A stretch of DNA of 64,000 nucleotides from Streptomyces roseolus (GTDB taxonomy: Bacteria; Actinomycetota; Actinomycetes; Streptomycetales; Streptomycetaceae), in contig NZ_BMTV01000013.1 in the NCBI RefSeq assembly GCF_014649855.1, forward strand, positions 124,001-188,000, written 5' to 3'. Below the pieces are notes generated by a model. That model was given only the letters and a program-made list of their open reading frames with translations, made no database searches and was not told the DNA's origin. Position numbers and translations under genes: made by a program. Each line of letters begins with the position of its first letter. Position 1 is the first letter of the stretch. Positions 40,517 through 48,897 of this stretch are shown piece by piece.

Positions 40517-41737
40517 TCAGAAGGCCCCGTTGAGGCGCCACCACTCGCTGTTGGCGCGGACGCCGGAGGCGAAGCCGCCGTTGCCGAGGCCGTTGTAGGT
40601 GAGGAGCCAGCCCGGGTTTCCGACGAAGCCGTCGATGGCGTACCGCTCGTTGGTGACGGCGGCCAGGTCGGGTCGGCCGTCGCCGCTGAAGTCGCCGACG
40701 GCGAGGAGCGTCCCCATCGCGTTCCAGCCACCGGAGCCGATGAGCTTGCGGGCGCCGAGACCGCCGGAGGACGTACCGGGGTAGAGCCACAGCTTGCCGG
40801 TGGAGGCCTCTCGGGCGATCAGGTCGGCCTTGCCGTCGCCGTTGAGGTCACCGGGCCCGGCGAGGGCGTTCATGGAGTTCCAGCCGCCGCTGCCGATGAG
40901 CTTGCGGCCGCCGAGACCGCCGGAGGACGTACCGGGGTAGAGCCACAGCTTGCCCGTGGACTTCTCGACGGCGAGGAGGTCGGCGTAGCCGTCGGGGGTG
41001 AGGTTGCCGACGCCGGTGAGGTGGTTCATCCCGTTCCAGCCACCGGAGCCGATGAGCGTGCGGGAGCCCACGGAGCCGGTGCCGGCGCCCTTGTACAGCC
41101 ACAGCTTGCCGGTGGACGCCTCGCGGGCGATGACGTCCTCCTTGCCGTCGCGGGAGAAGTCGCCGTGGCGGACGAGGGCGTTCATGGCGTTCCAGCCGCC
41201 CGTGCCGACGAGCTTGCCGGTGCCGTCGCCGGGGGTGAACCAGAGGCGGCCCGCCGTGTCGCGGACGAGGACGTCGGACTTGCGGTTGCCGTCGAGGTCA
41301 CCGAAGCCGGACGCCTTGGGGGAGGTCTCGGACCACCAGTCCGGGTAGGCGTTCTGCGAGCACTCGCGGTCGGTCTTGACGAACTTGAGCGAGCTCATGG
41401 TGAACATGGGCCCGGTGGTCCAGGAGCCGTTGACGGCCGGCCTCTCCGACCAGTAGCCCTCCCAGGGGACGTAGTCGGCCGCCTCGTACATGCAGGCGAA
41501 CGAGGAGGTCCGGTTGATGTACGAGCCGAACCGGGTGCCGTACGAGCCCATGGTGGGCATGTTCGTACGGGTCTTGAGCATCGTGCCCTGGGCGCTCTCC
41601 TTGGTCCAGGCACAGAAATAGCCCGCGGGGCAGTCGGAGACCGCGGCCTGGGCGGGGGCGGCCCCGGCGAGCCCGGCGGCCCCCAGGGTCACGGCCCCGA
41701 GCAGGGACGCCAGGCTCTTTCTGATGGCAGCGCGCAA
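40517..41737 (-). CDS. Secreted protein: I36-like N-terminal domain plus FG-GAP/VCBS repeats
   Basis: TTG 41737 follows AGGAGA at 7 nt and gives a standard signal peptide (LLGAVTLGAAGLAGAAPAQA); the longer upstream frame has no such signal. The mature 375 residues start with a Cys-containing beta domain like peptidase-inhibitor family I36 (DCPAGYFCAWTKESAQGTML, then INRTSSFACMYEAADYVPWE). Five FG-GAP repeats follow with LIGSGGWNxMNxL and KEDVIAREASTGKLWLY motifs. It is a close paralogue of 46313-47551 and a distant one of the array at 1-10944. Confidence 0.9.
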   Translation of the reverse strand: MRAAIRKSLASLLGAVTLGAAGLAGAAPAQAAVSDCPAGYFCAWTKESAQGTMLKTRTNMPTMGSYGTRFGSYINRTSSFACMYEAADYVPWEGYWSERPAVNGSWTTGPMFTMSSLKFVKTDRECSQNAYPDWWSETSPKASGFGDLDGNRKSDVLVRDTAGRLWFTPGDGTGKLVGTGGWNAMNALVRHGDFSRDGKEDVIAREASTGKLWLYKGAGTGSVGSRTLIGSGGWNGMNHLTGVGNLTPDGYADLLAVEKSTGKLWLYPGTSSGGLGGRKLIGSGGWNSMNALAGPGDLNGDGKADLIAREASTGKLWLYPGTSSGGLGARKLIGSGGWNAMGTLLAVGDFSGDGRPDLAAVTNERYAIDGFVGNPGWLLTYNGLGNGGFASGVRANSEWWRLNGAF

Positions 41738-41796
41738 AATCGGTTCTCCTGTGGATGGTGTTCGTTCTTCGGCGCCGACCGTACCGGCCGCCCGGG

Positions 41797-42162
41797 TCAA
41801 CGGAACGTGTGGGTGACCCTGATCGGCCCGACGATGTGCGCGTTGAACTCGTCCAGCTCCTCGGCCGGCACCCACAGCTCCAGGATCGTGCTGCCGCCGA
41901 CCTGCCGGACGGGGTAGCGCGCGAGGAACGCGGAGTCGACCTCGAACCGGGTGACGTGGCCGGAGCCGCTGTGCTTCACGTTCCAGTCGCGGGCGATGCG
42001 GATCGCGTAGTCCTCGTCGAGGACCGGGTAGAAGATCGGCTGCTCGGGGAGGCGGGGCGGCCAGGCGCGCCACCCGAGCTCACGGACGAGCGCGAGCTCC
42101 TCGGGGCCGGTGGGGCGCCAGAGGGTCGTCGTCGGCCGGGCCTGCGGGCGGGAACTGGTCAT
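41797..42162 (-). CDS. Conserved protein annotated in Streptomyces as ADP-ribosylation/crystallin J1-like
   Basis: The 121-aa protein starts at ATG 42162. Conserved stretches are LWRPTGPEELALVRELGWRA, IFYPVLDEDYAIRIARDWNV and LELWVPAEELDEFNAHIVGP. I recall this family under the ADP-ribosylation/crystallin J1 label, but no catalytic residues of a glycohydrolase are evident. The function should be treated as unknown. Confidence 0.75.
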   Translation of the reverse strand: MTSSRPQARPTTTLWRPTGPEELALVRELGWRAWPPRLPEQPIFYPVLDEDYAIRIARDWNVKHSGSGHVTRFEVDSAFLARYPVRQVGGSTILELWVPAEELDEFNAHIVGPIRVTHTFR

Positions 42163-42203
42163 GGCGGGCAACGTATCCGGCCGTCGCGAACGGCGGCCAC
42201 GGG

Positions 42204-42226
42204 TTTTCCACAGGCCGTTGTCCACA
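42204..42226 (+). promoter_or_regulatory. Pair of DnaA-box-like sequences
   Basis: TTTTCCACA (42204-42212) and TTGTCCACA (42218-42226) lie in direct orientation, 14 bp apart, in the divergent intergenic region. TTGTCCACA is the canonical Streptomyces DnaA box. There is no oriC context (no dnaA or dnaN, and no cluster of many boxes). Confidence 0.5.
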
Positions 42227-42301
42227 GGGGTGTCGGAGGCGGGGGGAGCGGGACATGATGCTGGCGAGGGGCACGGGCGGTGACGACTGGGGGAGGTTCG
42301 C

Positions 42302-43660
42302 ATGGGGTTCTTCGGCCGGCGGGACAAGAGGAGCGCGGCACCGGAGCCGGACACGATCGCGCAGGCGACGGGCCCGGACCGCGAGCTGCTGAAGCGGCGG
42401 GCGCGGGAGGCGTACGAGGAGGGGGTCGGGCACCAGGTGCTGCCGAGCCGGGCGCGGGCGGCGCTCGACGCCTTCGACCGCTCGGCCGCCCGTCTCGACG
42501 ACCTGTTCGCGACGGCTCCGGACGACCCGGAGCTGTGGCGGATGCGCGGCGCCCTGCTCTATGCGCGGGCCTCCACCCAGCTGACGCTCGACCGGCACGA
42601 GGCGGCGACGGCGGACCTGACCGCCTGTGTGGACGCCTACGGAAGGAGCGGGCTCCCCGAGGCGGCCCTCCTGGCGGCGGACGCCCTGATACGCCGGGCC
42701 CGGGCGTACGGCGAGGCGGGCCGGCCGATGGCGGCGCTGGCGGACGTGGACCGGGCGATCGGCGCGTACGTACAGGCGGGCGCGTACGCGTCACCGCACC
42801 CGCTGCTCCCGGACTTCGCGCGGGTCCTGGCGCTGGCGGCGACGGTGCACCTGAAGGTCGGGGACGTGGACCAGGCCCTGGCCTGCGCCCGCCAGTCCCT
42901 CGCCCGCTACCAGGACCTGACGCGGCAGCGGGGCGGTCTCGACCGCGAGGAGGCCGGCTACATGGCGGACGCGGCCGGGGACACCGCGTCCCGGCTGGAG
43001 GCGGCGCGCGGCAACTGGGAGGCCGCGCTGGCGGTGAACCAGGTGGCACGGGAGGCGGCCGAGGCGGGGGCCGGCGCCCTCGGGCAGGCGCTGGCCCGCG
43101 AGGGGCTGCACCTGCGGCTGGCCGGCCGGGTCCGGCAGGCGGAGCCGGTGCTGGCCCGTGCCGAGGAGGTGGCGCCGGGGTCGGTGGCCCGGGAGGAGGA
43201 GCTGGCCGCGCTGCCGCTGCCGCCGTCGCTGGCGCAGGCCCTCACGACGGGCGAGTCGCTGCTGCGGGAGCGGAAGGACGCGCCGCTGCGGCCGGAGGAG
43301 GCGGCGCGGCTGCGGAAGGAGCTGACGGGGCACGAGTCGTACTCGGCCTCGGTGCGGGTGCGGAGCGGGTCCGCCTTCGCCCCGGAGGCGGCCGCGCTCA
43401 CGACGGTGGCGGACCTGCTGCTGCGGGAGGGACACGTGCCGGAGGCGTGGCGCGTCGCGCTGGAGACCCACCTCATATGCGACTCCCTGGCCCGCCGCGC
43501 CCCCGACGGGGACGAGGACCTGCTGCCCGCCCTCGCCGGACCCTGGCGCGACGCCCTGGCGGTCGCCTCCCGCGCGGCGCTCGCGGCGGGCCGGGACTCC
43601 TTCGCGGAGGACGTGACGGCCGCGTCGAAGGCCGTGCGCGCCACGCTCGCGAAGGCGTGA
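42302..43660 (+). CDS. TPR-like hypothetical protein
   Basis: ATG 42302 follows GGGGGAGG. The 452-aa protein is helical throughout with TPR-type pairs (ALDAFDRSAARLDDLFATAP, LALAATVHLKVGDVDQALAC, AALAVNQVAREAAEAGAGAL). No enzyme motif is seen. DnaA-like boxes lie 75 bp upstream. Confidence 0.82.
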   Translation: MGFFGRRDKRSAAPEPDTIAQATGPDRELLKRRAREAYEEGVGHQVLPSRARAALDAFDRSAARLDDLFATAPDDPELWRMRGALLYARASTQLTLDRHEAATADLTACVDAYGRSGLPEAALLAADALIRRARAYGEAGRPMAALADVDRAIGAYVQAGAYASPHPLLPDFARVLALAATVHLKVGDVDQALACARQSLARYQDLTRQRGGLDREEAGYMADAAGDTASRLEAARGNWEAALAVNQVAREAAEAGAGALGQALAREGLHLRLAGRVRQAEPVLARAEEVAPGSVAREEELAALPLPPSLAQALTTGESLLRERKDAPLRPEEAARLRKELTGHESYSASVRVRSGSAFAPEAAALTTVADLLLREGHVPEAWRVALETHLICDSLARRAPDGDEDLLPALAGPWRDALAVASRAALAAGRDSFAEDVTAASKAVRATLAKA

Positions 43661-43721
43661 GGGACGGCTGCGGGTCCCGCCCCGCGGGAGCGGCCGAGGA
43701 CGGCCGTGCGAAGGTGCTCCG

Positions 43722-44093
43722 GTGTCTCTGATCCCCCCTGAAGTGGCTGCCTTCGTCATCGAGGCCTCCCGGCTGCCCCTGGCCGCCCTGGACGAGATCC
43801 GGGACGCCACCGCCCGGGCGGTGGCGTCGGGGGAGTACGAACCGGATGCCGTGCCGGAGTTCGACGCGGCCCGCTTCGCCACGCTCCGGAAGGCGGTCCG
43901 CGACGCCTTCCACCCCCGGTCCGGGGAACTGCGCGCCGGCCGGCCCGGCGGCCTGCGCGCCGCGATCGGTTGTACGACGATGACCGCGCAGGCGGTCTGG
44001 AAGCGGGACGGGCTCAGCGCCGCCGACTACGCCGTGCTCACCGGCGCCTTCCTGGCGCACGGGGTCGGTGTGCCGGCCCGGACTCCCGGCTGA
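43722..44093 (+). CDS. Hypothetical protein (123 aa)
   Basis: GTG 43722 starts a protein with good codon bias but no family I recognise (MSLIPPEVAAFVIEASRLPL, FATLRKAVRDAFHPRSGELR, AAIGCTTMTAQAVWKRDGLS). It is probably cytoplasmic. The 3' end overlaps the convergent glutaredoxin-like gene by 56 bp. Confidence 0.65.
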   Translation: MSLIPPEVAAFVIEASRLPLAALDEIRDATARAVASGEYEPDAVPEFDAARFATLRKAVRDAFHPRSGELRAGRPGGLRAAIGCTTMTAQAVWKRDGLSAADYAVLTGAFLAHGVGVPARTPG

Positions 44094-44523
44094 GGCCGTC
44101 GATCCGGGCGCGGAGCCAGGCCGGGTCCGGGTTGGTGTGGTGGCGGCCGGCGAGGAGGACCGTGGGCACGGTCTCGTCGCCGTCGTTCACGGCGCGGACG
44201 GCGGCCGCGCCGTCCGGGTCGCGCCGGATGTTCACCCAGTACGCCTGACGGGCCCGGCGGCCGAGGCGGACGCGGAGGCGCACGCAGAAGGTGCAGCCGG
44301 GACGCCAGTAGACGACCGGGCGGCCGTCGGCCGCGCTGCGGCGCAGGGCCTCGGCCGCACCGGTCGGCCTGGGGAAGACGAGCGGGGAGGTGGCGGCGGC
44401 GAGGAGGAGGAAGAGCACCAGGAGGGCGAGGCCGGTGACCGGCCCGCCGTCCGCCGCACGGCTCCCCGCGGCGAGCAGCCCCGCGAGGGCCAGGAGGGTC
44501 GGCGTCACCCAGGAGCGTGTCAC
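44038..44523 (-). CDS. Membrane-anchored glutaredoxin/mycoredoxin-like protein
   Basis: The 161-aa protein has two N-terminal membrane segments (TPTLLALAGLLAAGSRA, LALLVLFLLLAAATSPLVF) and a glutaredoxin fold with the redox motif CTFC (VVYWRPGCTFCVRLRVRLGR) and the cis-Pro region ETVPTVLL. Actinobacterial glutaredoxin-like proteins of this type (mycoredoxins) reduce mycothiol mixed disulfides. The start overlaps the small upstream gene by 4 bp (GTGA). Confidence 0.9.
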   Translation of the reverse strand: MTRSWVTPTLLALAGLLAAGSRAADGGPVTGLALLVLFLLLAAATSPLVFPRPTGAAEALRRSAADGRPVVYWRPGCTFCVRLRVRLGRRARQAYWVNIRRDPDGAAAVRAVNDGDETVPTVLLAGRHHTNPDPAWLRARIDGLSRESGPAHRPRAPGRRR

Positions 44524-44720
44524 CGGGCCAGGCTAGCCGCCCCGACGCGGGGGTGACGGGCGCGGGCGGCGTCGACGCGGGTGGCCCCGGAGGCGGGGCC
44601 GCCGAAGCGGAGCCGGTCGCAGGCGGCGAACTCCGGCTCCGTCGAGTCGAGTTCGTCGACGAGGGCGTGCAGACGCTCCGCCGGGGCGGGCGTCCCGGCG
44701 TCCGGAGCGCTCTCCGGCAT
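44520..44720 (-). CDS. Small protein coupled to the glutaredoxin-like gene (66 aa)
   Basis: ATG 44720 is preceded by GGGAGG at 5 nt, and the stop codon overlaps the GTG of the next gene. The 66 residues (MPESAPDAGTPAPAERLHAL, VDELDSTEPEFAACDRLRFG) include one Cys and an Arg/Ala-rich tail. The family is unknown. The ribosome binding site and coupling argue that it is expressed. Confidence 0.6.
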   Translation of the reverse strand: MPESAPDAGTPAPAERLHALVDELDSTEPEFAACDRLRFGGPASGATRVDAARARHPRVGAASLAR

Positions 44721-44746
44721 CGGGACCTCCCGGCGCCAGGGACGCG

Positions 44747-44812
44747 GGCCCGTCCCGCGTGGGGCCCGTCCCGCGTGGGGTCCGTGCCGCGTGAGGCCCG
44801 TGCCGCGTAAGG
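44747..44812 (+). repeat. Four tandem 16-bp repeats
   Basis: Units of the type CCCGTCCCGCGTGGGG start at 44749, 44765, 44781 and 44797, with a few differences in the last two. They lie between the small gene (start 44720) and the end of the next gene upstream (44822). Confidence 0.8.
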
Positions 44813-44821
44813 CCCGGAACG

Positions 44822-45970
44822 CTAGCCGCCGGACGGTTCGGGCCCGGCCGAGCCGTCGAGCGCGCCCCAGGTGAGCCCGGGGCGTTCGGCGAACGCCTCC
44901 GCCACGCGCCCCCGCCAGCCGGTGGGGGCGGGCTTGTCCTCCGCGTGCCGGGCGTACGGACCGGCCCTCCGGGCGGCCTCGCGGCGGCAGGGGCCGCAGT
45001 GGGTCTCGTCCGCCACCGGCCGGAACACGTGCGCCTCGCCCGGCCCTTGGCACTCCACGAGCGGGCCGGGCGCCGGACGCGGGGCCTCGCCGAACGGAGC
45101 CTCCGTCGGCTCCGGCGGGAGCTTCTCCGTCAGCCGGTGCCGCAGGAAACCCGCTGCCGAGTGGACGCCGCCCCGGGGCAGGTGCCCCGTCAGCACGTGC
45201 CGCAGGTCGCTCGCCGATACGCCCCTGCGCAGCCACTCCGCAGCCGTGGCGGCGAGGGCACGTGCCTCGCGGACGCCGAGGCGCAGGTCGCGGTGGACGT
45301 GGTGGAGGGTGAGGAGGAGGCGTTCGGCGTGGACGAGGGCGGGATCGTCGGGCTCGGGGTGGTCCTCGGGCGGGGCCCCGGGCCGGTCGTGGGGCGGAGC
45401 CTCGGGATGATCGTGGGGCGGGGCCTCGGGGCGGTCGTGGGGCGGCGGCGCGGGCATGCCCCGGGGCGGCGGCGCGGGTCGGCCCTGGGGCGGCTCCTCC
45501 GGTCCGGTGACGGCGGTCGCCGAGCGGGGGGTCGGGGGGTGGGGGTTGTTCTTCTCCCCGTCTTCGTCTTGGGGGGAGCCACCGGGTTCCGGGGCGGCCG
45601 GTCCACCGACCGTCGGATCGGGCACGGTCGGTGACCGGTCGCCGTGGCGCACCGCCGTCGCCTCGTCCCGCGTGAGGGTGACGTTCGCGACGAGCTGTTC
45701 GGTGATCCAGCGCCCCCGGTCGTCCTGCCATCGCCACTCGTGCAGATGTCCGCATGCGGCCAGGGCAGCCTTCGCGCGCTGGTACGCCCGGGGCTTCATG
45801 CCCAGGTCGACGGCGTGCTCGCCGAGCGGCTTCACGGTGGCCGCGCTCGCCGGGAGGCCCTGGAGGTAGATGAGGAGGATCTTCGCGTCGCTGGTCAGTC
45901 GCGGATTCCGGACGACACCGTGCGAGACCTTCGTGTACGCCGACAAGGGCGCGATAGCATGCCGAAGCAT
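44822..45970 (-). CDS. Helix-turn-helix protein, replication-initiator/phage-regulator-like
   Basis: ATG 45970 starts a 382-aa protein with a winged-helix N-terminus (SHGVVRNPRLTSDAKILLIY, LGEHAVDLGMKPRAYQRAKA, LHEWRWQDDRGRWITEQLVA). A Pro/Asp/His-rich linker of repeated RPEAPPHDHPEAPPHD type and a C-terminal helical part with a Cys pair (HCGPC) follow. Similar proteins occur as mobile-element or plasmid-type regulators and as chromosomal genes in Streptomyces. The upstream inverted repeat at 46054 is a candidate operator. Confidence 0.8.
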   Translation of the reverse strand: MLRHAIAPLSAYTKVSHGVVRNPRLTSDAKILLIYLQGLPASAATVKPLGEHAVDLGMKPRAYQRAKAALAACGHLHEWRWQDDRGRWITEQLVANVTLTRDEATAVRHGDRSPTVPDPTVGGPAAPEPGGSPQDEDGEKNNPHPPTPRSATAVTGPEEPPQGRPAPPPRGMPAPPPHDRPEAPPHDHPEAPPHDRPGAPPEDHPEPDDPALVHAERLLLTLHHVHRDLRLGVREARALAATAAEWLRRGVSASDLRHVLTGHLPRGGVHSAAGFLRHRLTEKLPPEPTEAPFGEAPRPAPGPLVECQGPGEAHVFRPVADETHCGPCRREAARRAGPYARHAEDKPAPTGWRGRVAEAFAERPGLTWGALDGSAGPEPSGG

Positions 45971-46053
45971 TTCTGGTGGACTCCGAATCCACTGGCGATG
46001 AAGGCCCTCGGACGGTGTTGGCGCACCCCCGGGGGCCGCTCCTTTTACGGAGC

Positions 46054-46069
46054 GTGACGTTGGCGTCAC
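46054..46069. promoter_or_regulatory. Inverted repeat GTGACG-N4-CGTCAC upstream of the HTH gene
   Basis: The perfect palindrome lies about 85 bp ahead of ATG 45970, immediately downstream of a TACGGT -10-like box on the minus strand (46069-46074). It could be an autoregulatory operator. The rest of the gene-free stretch 45971-46263 holds no gene I can support. Confidence 0.5.
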
Positions 46070-46263
46070 CGTAGCGCAGACTCCACCGTCCGGTACAACA
46101 ACTCTCCCTCCACGAACGGATCTTCGAGCGTCGGGAGCGACCTCCGGCCCCGCGGCCACGCGTACCCGGCGCCAGGAGGAGGAGGCGTTCCTCTCCCGCG
46201 TCGTCTCCCCGCCGCCTGGAGCGAGTTCCTCGCCCGGGCGAAGCAGGCGCGGCGCACGCGAAA

Positions 46264-46293
46264 GGGCCTCCGTCCCGGTCGGGGCGGAGGCCC
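46264..46293. terminator. Terminator hairpin downstream of the repeat protein
   Basis: GGGCCTCCGTCCC (46264-46276) and GGGGCGGAGGCCC (46281-46293) form a 13-bp stem with one G-T pair and a 4-nt loop, 20 nt after the stop codon of the minus-strand gene. Confidence 0.8.
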
Positions 46294-46312
46294 TGGGTCG
46301 TGGGGCGAGCCG

Positions 46313-47551
46313 CTAGAAGACGGCGTTCATGTCGTCCCAGTTGTAGTCGCTGTCGTGGTGGAAGCCCGCGTTCAGGCCGCCGGTGCCCCTGCCCGTGTAC
46401 ACCATCATGCAGCCGGCTCCCTCGCAGCTGCTGCCCGTGAGGGACGTCGAGGCGCCGCTGCCGGTGATGGTCAGCAGGTCGTTGGGGTCGCCGTACTCGA
46501 TGTTGCCGATGCCGACGAACGTCTTCATCACGTTCCAGCCGCCGCCGACGAGGGCCCGGGTGCCGAGGGCTCCGGGCTTGGTCGGGTAGCGCCAGAGCTT
46601 GCCGGTCGACGCCTCGCGGGCGAGGAGGTCGGCCCGGCCGTCGCCGTTCATGTCACCGGGGGCGACCAGCGCGTTCATGCCGTTCCAGCCGCCGGAGCCG
46701 ATCAGCTTGCGGGCACCGAGACCACTGCCCGTACCGGGGTACAGCCACAGCTTGCCCGTGGACTTCTCCACCGCCAGGAGGTCCGAACGGCCGTCGCCGG
46801 ACAGGTCGCCGAAGGCGGTGAGGTGGTTCATCGAGTTCCAGCCACCCGAACCGATCAGCACGCGCGAACCGACGTAACCGGTACCGGCGCCCTTGTACAG
46901 CCACAGCTTGCCGGTGGACGCCTCGCGGGCGATCACGTCCTCCTTGCCGTCACCGGAGAAGTCACCGTGCCGCGTCAGGGCGTTCATCGCGTTCCAGCCC
47001 GAACCCACCAGCTTGCCGCTGCCGTCACCGGGGAGGAACCACAGGCGGCCGGCCTTGTCGCGGACCAGGAGGTCCGACGAGAGGTTGCCGTCCAGGTTGG
47101 CGAAGGAAGAACGGACCGAGGCGTCGGAGAAGACGTGCCAGCTGGGATACGCGGGGCCGGTGCACTCCCGGTACGTGGGGACGAGCTTCAGCGAACTCAT
47201 CGACCTCAGGCCCATGTACCCCCACTCCGTGCCGCCCGGGTCGGGCTCACGGGTGCCGACGCCCCAGTACGAGGTCGTGTAGTTCGGCTCGTCGTAGCCG
47301 CACGCGTACATGTTCGTGCGGTTGGAGACCGCGTTGATCTTGTTGTCCCAGGTGCCGAGCGTCGGCATGCTCGTGGTGGTCTTGAGCATCGTGCCCGTGG
47401 CGTGCGCGGTGGTCCAGGCGCAGAAGTAGCCCTTCGGGCAGTCGCTCGGCTCCGCCTGGGCGGGGGCCGCGCCCGCGCCGAGGACGCCGATGGTGGCGAG
47501 GCCGAGCGCCGTGGCCGCGGTGGCCAGGCGCCGGCGCAGAGATATGCGCAT
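46313..47551 (-). CDS. Secreted protein: I36-like N-terminal domain plus FG-GAP/VCBS repeats (second copy)
   Basis: ATG 47551 starts a 412-aa protein with a signal peptide (ATAATALGLATIGVLGAGAA, cut near APAQA). An I36-like domain follows (DCPKGYFCAWTTAHATGTML, NRTNMYACGYDEPNYTTSYW) and then FG-GAP repeats (KEDVIAREASTGKLWLYKGA, LIGSGGWNSMNHL, DMNGDGRADLLA). The C-terminal 60 residues have an extra Cys pair (GSSCEGAGC). It is a close paralogue of 40517-41737, 4.6 kb away on the same strand, with different intervening genes. Confidence 0.9.
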   Translation of the reverse strand: MRISLRRRLATAATALGLATIGVLGAGAAPAQAEPSDCPKGYFCAWTTAHATGTMLKTTTSMPTLGTWDNKINAVSNRTNMYACGYDEPNYTTSYWGVGTREPDPGGTEWGYMGLRSMSSLKLVPTYRECTGPAYPSWHVFSDASVRSSFANLDGNLSSDLLVRDKAGRLWFLPGDGSGKLVGSGWNAMNALTRHGDFSGDGKEDVIAREASTGKLWLYKGAGTGYVGSRVLIGSGGWNSMNHLTAFGDLSGDGRSDLLAVEKSTGKLWLYPGTGSGLGARKLIGSGGWNGMNALVAPGDMNGDGRADLLAREASTGKLWRYPTKPGALGTRALVGGGWNVMKTFVGIGNIEYGDPNDLLTITGSGASTSLTGSSCEGAGCMMVYTGRGTGGLNAGFHHDSDYNWDDMNAVF

Positions 47552-47784
47552 GAGTTCCCCTGATGTCCCTGATGCTCCTGACCCCGAGCGGCCTGATGGC
47601 CCTCGGGGCGGGCGGCGCGGAGACGTACCGCTCGACGCGTCGCGGAGGGACCGTACCGCGCCCGGGGCGGGCGGCTCCAGCGGGGTGCCGGCCGCCCGCC
47701 CCGGCCGCCCGCCCCCTGCCCCGCTCCGGGGTTCGGCGCGGGGTTCGGTGCGGGACTCGCGCCGGGCCGTGCCGCCGGGGGTCG

Positions 47785-48750
47785 TCACGGGGTCAGGACG
47801 CCGGCCAGGAAGGGGGTCACCGCTTCGGCCCAGGCCTCCGGGTGGGTGTAGTGGAGGAGGTGGCCGGCGTCGGGGATCTCCGCGTACGCGCCGTGGGGCA
47901 GGACGCGGACCATCTCCTGGGCCTCGGCGCGGCCGAGCTCGCCGTCGAGGCCGCGGACGACGAGGGTGGGGCAGCGGACCTGGGCGAGGGAGTCCCAGTG
48001 GGCGTCGTGGACCCAGGTCTCGCGGGAGGTGAGCATCTGGTCGGGGTCGAAGACCGGGCGCCAGCCGTCCGGGTGGGAGGCCATGACCTCGGCGAAGAAC
48101 GCGCCCCGCGCCGGGTTCGGCGTCTCCACCCACGGGTCGTCCGCGCCGAACCAGCGGTGGACGGCCTCCAGGGACGGGAAGGGCGTCGGCCAGCCCTCGA
48201 ACCAGTCCCGCCAGGCGCGCTGCGAGGCCGCGCCGAGCGCGGAGGCCCGCATGTCGCTGATGACGAGGGCGCGGACCAGTTCGGGCCGCTCGGCGGCCAG
48301 TTGCCAGGCCGTGAGCGCGCCCATGGAGTGGCCGACGAGGGTGACGGGGCCGAGTCCGAGCCGCTCGATGACGGCCGCGGCGTCCGCCACGTACGCCTCG
48401 CGCGTGAAGGGTCCGGCGGGCGGCTTCTCGCTCGCGCCGTGGCCGCGCTGGTCGAGTGCGATCGTGCGGTGTCCGCCGCCGAGGAGGCCCGCGGCCCGGG
48501 CCCAGTGGCCGGCGTGGCCCATCAGGCCGTGGAGCAGTAAGACCGGGGCGCCGGAGGGGCGGGGGAGGGCGGTGCGGTCCTCGGGGCCGGTGGGCTGGCG
48601 GGTGATGCTCACGGTGGGCGTACGCGCGGGTGTACGCGTGGACGTCCGGGCCTCGGACGTGGTCCCGTCCCGGGCCGCGCCCTCCGCCGTGAAGTCCCAG
48701 GCCGTCAGCCGGATGCCGTCGGCTCCGGTGACGTCGAGTCGTCGCGCCAT
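47785..48750 (-). CDS. Alpha/beta hydrolase
   Basis: ATG 48750 (321 aa) follows GAGGGGG. The hydrolase fold shows the oxyanion motif LLLHGLMGHAGHW, the nucleophile elbow GHSMGA, and a late Asp/His pair (VVRGLDGELGR, IPDAGHLLHYTHPEAW). An insertion of about 45 residues (TSEARTSTRTPARTPT) sits between strands 1 and 2. The substrate is unknown. A LexA-box-like palindrome lies 42 bp upstream. Confidence 0.9.
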   Translation of the reverse strand: MARRLDVTGADGIRLTAWDFTAEGAARDGTTSEARTSTRTPARTPTVSITRQPTGPEDRTALPRPSGAPVLLLHGLMGHAGHWARAAGLLGGGHRTIALDQRGHGASEKPPAGPFTREAYVADAAAVIERLGLGPVTLVGHSMGALTAWQLAAERPELVRALVISDMRASALGAASQRAWRDWFEGWPTPFPSLEAVHRWFGADDPWVETPNPARGAFFAEVMASHPDGWRPVFDPDQMLTSRETWVHDAHWDSLAQVRCPTLVVRGLDGELGRAEAQEMVRVLPHGAYAEIPDAGHLLHYTHPEAWAEAVTPFLAGVLTP

Positions 48751-48791
48751 GTCTGGCACCCCCTCTTTTCCTGTCCAACCCCGCCAGACTA

Positions 48792-48807
48792 TCGAACCCA
48801 CATTCGA
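48792..48807. promoter_or_regulatory. LexA (SOS)-box-like palindrome
   Basis: TCGAACCCACATTCGA differs from the actinobacterial SOS consensus TCGAAC-N4-GTTCGA at one fixed position. On the minus strand it sits directly upstream of TAGTCT, a -10-like box for the hydrolase gene (48750). Confidence 0.45.
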
Positions 48808-48897
48808 AAATGCGCTTCTGCCACCCAACACCCCTCGTTCGAGTGACAGGCCTCAAGGGTTGGCGCGCGTGGCCGAGGGGAGATCTTCACCGGGAGG

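Noticed and set aside
46066..46257. A 63-codon minus-strand frame in the gap before the second I36-type gene
   Set aside because: It is Arg/Pro-rich with no good ribosome binding site, and it covers the promoter and operator region of the HTH gene.
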